From Thermoplasmata archaeon (GTDB lineage Archaea; Thermoplasmatota; Thermoplasmata; SG8-5), in the NCBI GenBank assembly GCA_023136815.1, contig JAGLQM010000008.1, forward strand, positions 1 to 12,610: a stretch of DNA of 12,610 nt, in the 5' to 3' direction. Positions within the stretch are counted from its first letter, which is position 1, and the number at the start of each line of letters is the position of its first letter. Shown one piece after another: positions 4,801 to 10,552 of this stretch. Below the pieces are notes generated by a model that saw only the letters and a list, made by a program, of their open reading frames with translations, ran no database searches and had not been told where the DNA came from. The position numbers were made by a program, and so were the translations under genes.

Positions 4801-7521
4801 ATGTGTGTCAACGGTGAGTTTATCCCCGCATCAAAAATTCAGATCGGGGATGTTCTTCAGGGCCTGAATGAGAACGTTATTGTAACCGGCATTGAAAGTA
4901 TAGTAGATGATGTTATCGTTTACAATATTGAAGTTAGAAACAACCATAATTACTTTGCGAGTGATATATTATCACACAATAAATACATTTCAAACGATCC
5001 TCCACCAAACGGTGGAGGAAGCACAGGCGGTGGTGGAGGTTGTTTCCTTCCAGAAACCTCAGTAATGATATCTAACTGGACTGAGAAAAATATTGAAGAT
5101 ATAGATATGGGGGATTATGTTCTATCGTACAATGAAATAACTGGAAACATAGAATCAAATAAAGTTATTGGGTTGAGTAGCCATGTTTCTTCAATGTATC
5201 TTAATATCAATGATATGAGGTTAACTGAAACTCATCCTATTTACGCGTCCGGAGTAATTAAAACAGCAAAGGACATTAAAGAAGGAGATATTCTTATGGA
5301 ATTAAATGGCTCTATTGAAGTTACTTCTGTTAGTAGAATTGTTGAGTCAAACACGGTTTATAATATTGAAGTAGAAAACAACCACAATTATTATGCTGAA
5401 GGAATACTCGTTCATAATAAAGAAGCACCATATGGTGGCCCAATGCCACTGGGTTGCCCATACATAGCACCTTGGGATGGGTCAAACTATGTTATTGACA
5501 ACAATATCTTACCACAATCTGAGAACTATGGACGTTCAGAGTTAGATGTTACAGAAAGGTATGTTTTAAACAATCCTATTGCTACAAAAGATGGGTTCCT
5601 TTCTATGAAAATTGTTGAATATGAAAACGAACACTCATACTTTGATAACTTCCAGCTAACTGAATTGAAGCACCCAGAAGACTCCTTCCTTGCAGTTTCT
5701 TCAGAAGGGGATTTACTTGCATTTAATGGTGATGACATGGAAGCTGCAATTTCAGCAGAGGATTCTGAATACATTGATGTTTTGTATCACATCGAACAAC
5801 CAGATTCTAAATCATATTATGGAGAGATTGGTGATTGGGTTGAAATTGAATTTGGTCAAATAAGTAGCTATGATGAGTTGGACTTAATACTCAAGACAAA
5901 CACAACCTTTTTCGAAAAGAGTTCAATCATTGTTCAAGTTCTTGGTCCTGATGGATGGTATAACGTAAGTCAGATATCACCACACATGGAATTCTCTTTA
6001 CATTATTCAAACCTAGCTAATCATTTACCAGATCTAGAAGGAGATTTTAAAGTTAGATTGTTCTGGACATCAGGCCATGTATTAGATTATGTGGGTCTAT
6101 ACACCGGATCTACGTTACCAATCTACTATGGTGAATGTGAGTTGGTAAGAGCTACCCAGTCATATTTTGGGAATATCACCAACCGACTTCTGTCTATAGA
6201 TGAATATTATACTGATTTGATTCCAGGAGATGAAATCACACTTGACTTTAAACCACCATTAATGAGCATTGGTGTAATTGGTTATACAACAAGCTATCTC
6301 TTCACATCTATTGGGCATTATTACCCCTTGCACGTGATTGGAACTTCCCAATTCGTGAATGTGTCTGTCTCTCTTGAAGGGGATACGAATACTGAAGCTA
6401 CTGTTGAAATCCGAAGGATTGTCAACTCATTTGGTGGATACGAAACCTTAGTCACATACAATCTGTCTGTAAACGGAAATGATACTGCTGACTTGTGGTT
6501 TATCTATCATCCAGAGGAGGAATATCAGATAGTTTACCTGTTCTCAAACAGGACAGAAAATACAGTTGTAACAACCAGCCTACGGTCAATATTAGGAAAT
6601 GAAGAAAGTTATACAATCGAGGGCGCCGGAGCCAATGAATTCATTTCAATTAATGATGAGCTGAAAACTGTTGTTGGAATTTGGGCAGACATATATTCAA
6701 AGGAGCCCATTGCTTACAAGAATATTCCAATCAATTTCGGAGTTGTCAATAGACCCCACAAAGATTATTCCAACCACAACCTAACAGAGATTTATTGGGA
6801 CTTCGGTGATGGTTATGAATCCAACACAACCTGGCCTACACATACGTACTCTGAAGCAGGAGATTATCTTGTTATCCTTAATATGACATTCAACTATCAG
6901 AACCAATCAATAACACGAACGAAATATCTGCATATTCATGTTCCGATTGTTGAACCAGTGCCCGACTTCATAATCTATCAAGATGTTGAAATATCTCTGA
7001 ATGTTGCTGGCAGAAAAGGCAACACGGTTACCTGCCAGATATACGAGGAGGGCATCCTCATAAATGAATTGCCGGTGACCAGAACAACCGGAAATCCAAA
7101 TGAGGGGACAATCTCATTCAACAAGTATCTGGATAGGGAATCTAATATTGTATTAGTTTACGATGCGGGACACAAAGGAGCAAATCCCACATGGCTCTCG
7201 TTCTATTCTGGCGATAACACAATAGAGTCTTTCGTCGAGTTCAACACGAAGGATGGTTATCAACAAGGAGCCATAGTTGACACTTCATGTCTGGCCGACT
7301 GTTTGCAAGGCAATCGTGGTTTCTTCTTTGATGCATCTGGTTCATATGATGTAGATGGTGAAATAGTATCATATGAATGGGACTTTGGGGATGGGAAAAT
7401 CGGTTCTGGAGAAATTATCGAACACACCTTCATAGAAGCCGGAATATATACAGTAATTTTGACTGTGACCGATGATGATGGAGCCGTAGGCATAAAAACA
7501 CTAGAGCTTATAATTCCTTGA
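1849..7521 (+). CDS. Giant secreted zinc metalloprotease with two tandem Hint (intein-like) domains and PKD domains
   Basis: 1890 residues, start at ATG 1849, because MRRVLIKSF... opens a clear Sec signal peptide cleaved after A27. Order (approximate): Ig/transthyretin-like domains 80-150 and 196-285. Metalloprotease about 300-590 with HEYGH at 379-383 and EGWAEF at 416-421, so H379, H383 and probably E416 bind zinc (gluzincin pattern). Three Ig/FN3-like modules 590-895. Gly/Thr linker to 917. Hint 1, 918-1044. Twenty-residue linker. Hint 2, 1065-1190. A domain opening GCPYIAPWDG near 1202-1210. PKD domains with WDFGDG at 1650 and 1844. No membrane anchor or sorting tail is visible at the C-terminus. 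The upstream 211-residue gene ends 2 bases before it. The Hint domains suggest self-processing that separates protease and PKD halves (inference). The gene is AT-richer than the flanking housekeeping genes. Confidence 0.9.
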   Translation: MRRVLIKSFCIVLVGLMFISCFNSVMAKTNNIESNQSIDIESQILPIVNDYRNKVISIDENSPISETNVGFPKEDVNIDYDNDNYIVVYGQYKDSNGPMINETVYLFHSVSGPDLLIAQTQTTSHGEFYHYLPYFKEKYNIYVCLQRDNTQGMETFGFSDIIDISSLTSPFNFGRISVDSNIMLSSDSDQTTPNTALSVDIIGNVNYYKYTFDGTYIGLQALEGITVELWRDSSPDINTGYSTTTTSSGSFTIPSVVNTIYSYFTRVVSDVPGICYVEDSGTKYSADSSMTYTPWVGDTSWPLPIIADHKCWNICDVITDQRNWLKSETTSIVAGGWSRSTIEIRFPGTGNSHFSYNLIGTNYISLIDSSGYYDSTIRHEYGHAIMWSIYGNIPAGDDGQSHWLQLETYPKFAYKEGWAEFMACAAGNDANSYRYLVSTTATNVEYNHWERWGDSFHQSGNIEDNFDGDSVEGAVASILWDIFDDSTASDDPMNQISDGIDISGSDDPHANTPGTEPIIEDCLQYGIDDIMDILITYEPQNINDFYDDWVSSGRTDLHWMKANYYNHGVTGGYGTNNLPDQHEPEGLDFDIILPVNGGYYKSSDIINYELDLIEYDAEDRNYLRVRLEYYDSSSWVTFHEETFTGVGHVTGSFPATTLPDGDYRTDFDFRIWVDDDMEQTLVSATNPDTIYIDTVAPSAPTLTETHCGSGWTTHNTPYYDWNSPSEPWGMDYYELVVDGITVSYYNTFYSSSSYLHLASGLTSGIYDAKVRAFDMAGNPSPWSNTVQVKIDTTPPPAPTSGLPDDQTFTTSTGSVSLSVSWNHVSDPESGIYTYRLEIDQESGFTSPIAFEIDSSNPYIPVNNIGIGTWYWRVKAQNDAGLYGQYSSTYSFIISASSSGGSTGGTGGTGGTGGTGGTCFLSGTQIQMADGTQKEIQDLTVGEAVMSYSELQSIIQPNIITDTFTHMATEYLIINDFLEVTGNHLMCVNGEFIPASKIQIGDVLQGLNENVIVTGIESIVDDVIVYNIEVRNNHNYFASDILSHNKYISNDPPPNGGGSTGGGGGCFLPETSVMISNWTEKNIEDIDMGDYVLSYNEITGNIESNKVIGLSSHVSSMYLNINDMRLTETHPIYASGVIKTAKDIKEGDILMELNGSIEVTSVSRIVESNTVYNIEVENNHNYYAEGILVHNKEAPYGGPMPLGCPYIAPWDGSNYVIDNNILPQSENYGRSELDVTERYVLNNPIATKDGFLSMKIVEYENEHSYFDNFQLTELKHPEDSFLAVSSEGDLLAFNGDDMEAAISAEDSEYIDVLYHIEQPDSKSYYGEIGDWVEIEFGQISSYDELDLILKTNTTFFEKSSIIVQVLGPDGWYNVSQISPHMEFSLHYSNLANHLPDLEGDFKVRLFWTSGHVLDYVGLYTGSTLPIYYGECELVRATQSYFGNITNRLLSIDEYYTDLIPGDEITLDFKPPLMSIGVIGYTTSYLFTSIGHYYPLHVIGTSQFVNVSVSLEGDTNTEATVEIRRIVNSFGGYETLVTYNLSVNGNDTADLWFIYHPEEEYQIVYLFSNRTENTVVTTSLRSILGNEESYTIEGAGANEFISINDELKTVVGIWADIYSKEPIAYKNIPINFGVVNRPHKDYSNHNLTEIYWDFGDGYESNTTWPTHTYSEAGDYLVILNMTFNYQNQSITRTKYLHIHVPIVEPVPDFIIYQDVEISLNVAGRKGNTVTCQIYEEGILINELPVTRTTGNPNEGTISFNKYLDRESNIVLVYDAGHKGANPTWLSFYSGDNTIESFVEFNTKDGYQQGAIVDTSCLADCLQGNRGFFFDASGSYDVDGEIVSYEWDFGDGKIGSGEIIEHTFIEAGIYTVILTVTDDDGAVGIKTLELIIP
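4543..4599 (+). repeat. GGT/ACN-rich repeat coding for the Gly-Thr linker before Hint 1
   Basis: A run of GGN-GGN-ACN codons (9-base units with varied third positions) encodes four to five copies of Gly-Gly-Thr immediately before the catalytic Cys of Hint 1. The varied third bases mean the peptide, not the DNA, is under selection, although unit gain or loss is still plausible. It forms a flexible, exposed junction. Confidence 0.7.
4600..4980 (+). other. Hint domain 1 (intein-like), within the giant surface protein
   Basis: Residues 918-1044 (127 residues) of the 1849-7521 product. It starts with C918 (CFLSGT, block A), has T980-GN-H983 (block B, TxxH) and the block F run VYNIEVxNNHNY, and ends with H1043-N1044 (block G). 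These are the residues that drive N-S acyl shift and Asn cyclisation in inteins and bacterial intein-like (BIL) domains. The residue after Asn is K1045, not Cys/Ser/Thr. No homing endonuclease fits in this length, so it is a minimal Hint. Confidence 0.85.
5041..5418 (+). other. Hint domain 2 (intein-like), within the giant surface protein
   Basis: Residues 1065-1190 (126 residues). It starts with C1065 (CFLPET) after a poly-Gly stretch, has T1126-ET-H1129 (TxxH) and the same VYNIEVxNNHNY run as Hint 1, and ends with H1189-N1190 followed by K1191. The whole catalytic set is intact. The Gly in the usual CFLxGT of block A is replaced by Glu. Its middle differs strongly from Hint 1, so the pair is not a recent exact duplication. 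Confidence 0.85.
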
Positions 7522-7535
7522 TTCGTCCAAGTGCC

Positions 7536-7635
7536 CTAGTGTTGCGACAATTTAATTTTGAGTCATAAAACAAAACGCATACGATAAGGAATTATCCAGA
7601 TACTATGTAACATAACTTATTTGTCAGGACACTAG
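7536..7635. mobile_element. Possible MITE-like element, 100 bp, with imperfect terminal inverted repeats
   Basis: The left end CTAGTGTTGCGACAA (7536-7550) and the right end, read inward as CTAGTGTCCTGACAA (7635-7621), match at 12 of 15 positions. Weaker similarity continues inward: about 24 of 36 positions overall by hand. CTAG at both ends may be a 4-base target duplication (it fits the YTAR target of IS5-group elements) or simply part of the repeat, since CTAG is its own complement. There is no coding frame inside. It sits between the 3' ends of two convergent genes. Confidence 0.42.
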
Positions 7636-7650
7636 TAACTATATATAATT

Positions 7651-7690
7651 GCAAGCTTGCCGAGATTTCATATAACATTAGGGCTCGGCA
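7651..7690. repeat. Inverted repeats downstream of hutU, possible transcript-end structure
   Basis: A perfect palindrome GCAAGCTTGC (7651-7660) overlaps one arm of TGCCGAG (7658-7664)/CTCGGCA (7684-7690), which encloses 19 bases. It lies just beyond the hutU stop, between convergent genes. No T-run follows on the minus strand, so calling it a terminator would be a guess. Confidence 0.35.
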
Positions 7691-7709
7691 TATGGTATCT
7701 GGCTGCTAA

Positions 7710-9359
7710 TTATTGTAGCATTGGAAGCTTGACACCTTTTTCCTTGGCAGTCTTTATTGCCAACTCATACCCTGCATCTGCGTGTCTCATTACACCGGTT
7801 CCCGGGTCGCTCTTGAATACTCTTTCAATACGCTGGTCTGTAAGCTCGGAGCCGTCCAGAACAACCATCATTCCCGAATGCTGGCTCAGGCCAATTCCCA
7901 CACCGCCGCCGTTATGTAGGGCCACCATGTCAGCCCCAGAGGCGCAATTTAACAGGGCATTAAGCAGGGGCCAGTCAGCAACAGCATCTGTGCCGTCCTG
8001 CATTCCCTCGGTTTCACGATACGGAGATGCTACTGAACCTGAGTCCAAATGATCTCTGGTTATGGCAATTGGGCCGATTTCGCCGTTCCTGACCATTTGA
8101 TTCATTTTCTTGGCGAACTTATGGCGCTCACCATAGCCCAGCCAGCAAACCCGGGCAGGCAAACCTTCCCAGGGCAGGTATTCCTCTGCAAGCTCTATCC
8201 AGTTCTTCAGCAATTGATTGTCGGGGAACATCTCCAGAATGGCCTTGTCTGTTGCTAAAATATCCTCTGGATTTCCAGACTGGGCAATCCATCTGAAAGG
8301 GCCGCGGCCCTCGCAGAACAGTGGGCGAACATAGGCCAGCACGAACCCGGGGTAGGCAAATGCATCCTCAAATCCTGCTTTCTGAGCCTGTCCTCGTAGA
8401 TTATTTCCATAATCAAAAGCAACAGAGCCCTGCTTCTGCATGTCCACCATTGCCATGCAATGCTTCTTCATTGAATCCATTGACTGGCCAATATATTTTT
8501 GTGGATCAGAAGCCCGGAAATCATCACATTCAGAAAGGTTGGAACCATAATATCCGGCTGGAACATAGCCATTCAACTCGTCATGGGCACTGGTCTGATC
8601 TGTTACCACATCGGGAATTATACCTCTAGCCGCCATATCTGGTAAAATATCTGCACAGTTACCCACGAGGCCAATTGACATTGGTTCATTCTCGGCAATA
8701 GCATTCTTCACCATTTCCATTGACTCGTCAAAATCCTGAGTAATATAATCGCAAAATCCAGCATCCAGTCTGCGTTGTATGCGTTTTGGGTCAACCTCAA
8801 TCACAAGACCGATTCCGCCAGCCATTTTTATTGAAAGGGGCTGTGCACCACTCATACCACCCATTCCTCCTGATAGACAAAATTTGCCATTTAGCGTGCC
8901 ATCAAAATGCTTTTGGGCCAATTCGGCAAATGTCTCATAGGTTCCCTGGATAATTCCCTGGGTTCCGATATAGCACCAGGAACCGGCAGTCATCTGGCCG
9001 TACATCATGAGTCCCTGTGCCTCGAGTTTATTGAAGTGTTCCCAGTTTGACCAGTTGCCAACCAGATTTGAATTGCAGATCAGGACCCGTGGAGAATTCT
9101 CGAAGGTCTTGAAAACACCAACTGGCTTACCGGATTGAATTAGTAGAGTTTCATCATGTTCCAGATTTTCAAGACTACTTTTGATTGCATCAAAGCAGTC
9201 CCAATTTCTGGCTGCCTTTCCAGTTCCGCCATAGATTACGAGATCATCTGGCCTCTCTGCATTTTCAAGATTATTATGCAGCATCCTGTAGATTGCTTCT
9301 ATTCGCCAATTCTTGCAATGTAATTCATTACCTCGTGGTGCCTTGTATTCCCTGGTCAT
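7710..9359 (-). CDS. hutU: Urocanate hydratase (urocanase, EC 4.2.1.49)
   Basis: Cytosolic NAD+-dependent enzyme of histidine breakdown that converts urocanate to imidazolonepropionate. The 549-residue product is the normal family length (about 550-560). Visible family signatures: YGGTGKAARN near the N-terminus, MTAGSWCYIGTQGI, the Gly-rich NAD-binding GGMGGMSGAQ, and the signature region WEGLPARVCWLGYGER. C405 there lines up with the catalytic Cys410 of the Pseudomonas enzyme. Also RDHLDSGSVASPYRETEG and HNGGGVGIGLSQHSGMM. The ATG at 9359 follows GGTGAG (about 9369-9374). Its own TATA-like box lies at 9392-9400, and the regulator gene ends 68 bases upstream on the same strand. No hutH, hutI or hutG is in the window, so the rest of the pathway must be elsewhere. 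Confidence 0.97.
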   Translation of the reverse strand: MTREYKAPRGNELHCKNWRIEAIYRMLHNNLENAERPDDLVIYGGTGKAARNWDCFDAIKSSLENLEHDETLLIQSGKPVGVFKTFENSPRVLICNSNLVGNWSNWEHFNKLEAQGLMMYGQMTAGSWCYIGTQGIIQGTYETFAELAQKHFDGTLNGKFCLSGGMGGMSGAQPLSIKMAGGIGLVIEVDPKRIQRRLDAGFCDYITQDFDESMEMVKNAIAENEPMSIGLVGNCADILPDMAARGIIPDVVTDQTSAHDELNGYVPAGYYGSNLSECDDFRASDPQKYIGQSMDSMKKHCMAMVDMQKQGSVAFDYGNNLRGQAQKAGFEDAFAYPGFVLAYVRPLFCEGRGPFRWIAQSGNPEDILATDKAILEMFPDNQLLKNWIELAEEYLPWEGLPARVCWLGYGERHKFAKKMNQMVRNGEIGPIAITRDHLDSGSVASPYRETEGMQDGTDAVADWPLLNALLNCASGADMVALHNGGGVGIGLSQHSGMMVVLDGSELTDQRIERVFKSDPGTGVMRHADAGYELAIKTAKEKGVKLPMLQ

Positions 9360-9391
9360 GAAATCAACTCACCAGGGCATTGCTCGATAGC

Positions 9392-9400
9392 ATAAAAATA
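9392..9400 (-). promoter_or_regulatory. Probable TATA box for hutU
   Basis: TATTTTTAT on the minus strand in the 68-base gap after the regulator gene. About 26 bases downstream the transcript would start near 9370, leaving a leader of about 11 bases around GGTGAG. It suggests hutU can be transcribed separately from the regulator. Confidence 0.4.
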
Positions 9401-9427
9401 CTTTAGCTTCTACCGGATGTTCGCTTT

Positions 9428-10189
9428 TCAGTTCTGTTCAAGATGTTGTTTAAGAAGTTCAAGTATCTGCTCTTCCCTGGATGTAGGTTTGCCGTCCAGT
9501 ATATGCAGAACTTCATCATAAATATCATTATTAGCATCCTTGGAAGTGGGTATCTCATTGATAATTTTGGATTCCATGGATTTATGTTCCTCGTCACTAA
9601 CGCCCAGATGGTCCTTTAGTGCATCAATAAGATGTTTTTCTGATGTTGTGAGAATACCATTGCGCCAGGCAACACTCAGTGCATTGCGATATATCTCTGC
9701 CCTATGGGTTTTCTCGTCCATCATGCGCCTGCGGTTTTCCTCAATGGATTCCAGATTATTCATTAGTAGAATATCATGGCCGTCCATGGCTTCTGCCACA
9801 ATATCTGATAGGGTCAGATGAACAGAGGTTGCTCCATCTATTTCGGAGACCAGCATTTTCTTTGTTTCACCATTTATTTTAACCATGATTTTCTGGCTTC
9901 CAACATGCTGGGATATTTCCCTGGCCTTGGATGCCCCTGGACCAGTGAGGGAATAGCATCTCATTCTTTGCTTGGCACCCCTGACATGGCAAACTCTCTC
10001 GTCAATAAGAGAGTCTTCCATTAGCTTCTTCAGGTATCGAGATATGTGTTTTCTCTGCACTTTCACATTAATGGCTATTTCCTTCTGGGTTAGGTCAGAT
10101 TCGGCTTCATAAGCCTCATCAAGGCTGCCAAAATTGGATAAATACAGTAAAATTCTGTCTTCGGTGTGTAGTGAGAGTCCGTTAGGCAT
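9428..10189 (-). CDS. Winged-helix transcriptional regulator with TerB-like C-terminal region
   Basis: A 253-residue cytosolic DNA-binding protein. Residues 8-82 form a winged helix: first helix near 10-20, TQKEIAINV (34-42) as helix 2, VQRKHISRYLKKLMEDSLI (44-62) as recognition helix, then a basic wing (65-82) ending in YSLTGPG. Residues 95-120 look like a small beta unit. Residues 163-206 (YRNALSVAWRNGILTTSEK...LGVSDEEH) resemble the acidic helical repeat of TerB-like domains, with helix-loop turns rich in D/E. The gene lies upstream of hutU on the same strand, so control of hutU or of histidine use is plausible but only inferred from position. A TATA box centred 26 bases before the ATG and no ribosome-binding site suggest a leaderless transcript. 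Not a named family that I recognise. Confidence 0.82.
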   Translation of the reverse strand: MPNGLSLHTEDRILLYLSNFGSLDEAYEAESDLTQKEIAINVKVQRKHISRYLKKLMEDSLIDERVCHVRGAKQRMRCYSLTGPGASKAREISQHVGSQKIMVKINGETKKMLVSEIDGATSVHLTLSDIVAEAMDGHDILLMNNLESIEENRRRMMDEKTHRAEIYRNALSVAWRNGILTTSEKHLIDALKDHLGVSDEEHKSMESKIINEIPTSKDANNDIYDEVLHILDGKPTSREEQILELLKQHLEQN

Positions 10190-10210
10190 TGGAGGTTGAT
10201 GTTTTGCTTT

Positions 10211-10219
10211 CTATAAAAA
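10211..10219. promoter_or_regulatory. TATA box, possibly serving both strands
   Basis: CTATAAAAA on the plus strand. Read on the minus strand (TTTTTATAG), its centre is 26 bases before the ATG at 10189, the distance expected for a leaderless archaeal mRNA of the regulator. Read on the plus strand (TATAAAAA), it would start a transcript near 10241, ten bases before ATG 10251 of the small membrane gene. The minus-strand use is the better supported. Confidence 0.5.
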
Positions 10220-10250
10220 TTGAACGGAATTCAGAGGTTTAGTATCAAAT

Positions 10251-10521
10251 ATGGCAATCTTGTATGTAATAAAATTGCTCAAAACTCTCACTGTTCTGAT
10301 GATACTATGCTCATGATTCATTGACAAAGAATGAGCTTGTTATTATTCTGGACAACACTGGCCCTGTGGGTGAAACCCCAGATGGCCCGGTGACCGTGGA
10401 AGGGACAATAACCGTTCAGAAAAATGTCTGGACCTTGCAAAACATTGTCATTACCCTGGTGCTTGTAATTTTGATAATTGCGTTCATGTTGAGCTTCCGG
10501 TATCCCAGAAAAAAGGCATAA
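10251..10521 (+). pseudogene. Probable frameshifted small membrane protein (signal-like N-terminus, C-terminal anchor)
   Basis: Two frames fit end to end. ATG 10251 gives 21 very hydrophobic residues (MAILYVIKLLKTLTVLMILCS) and stops at 10316. A second frame, open from 10303, gives a ...KNELVIILDNTGPVGETP... beta-like segment, one transmembrane helix (about 20 residues) and the basic end RYPRKKA, stopping at 10521. A shift of one base in 10303-10313 would join them. The second frame has no ATG; its only early start is TTG 10321 (66 residues), which has no ribosome-binding site or well-placed TATA. The LDNTGPxGxxPxGPV segment resembles the end of a secreted beta-sandwich domain before a membrane anchor, so the middle of a larger protein may also be gone. 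Alternatives: a real 66-residue TTG-start protein, or a sequencing error. Confidence 0.42.
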
Positions 10522-10552
10522 TTCTTTTATGCAGAAGTGCAATGCAAGGTCT

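Noticed and set aside
4600..5418. A true intein or inteins with homing endonuclease
   Set aside because: Each Hint is only about 126 residues with no endonuclease region, the +1 residue is Lys, and the host is a surface protein rather than a conserved replication or metabolic enzyme site.
7657..8258. Plus-strand frames of 131 and 69 residues opposite hutU
   Set aside because: They lie antisense to a clearly identified urocanase and have no independent signals.
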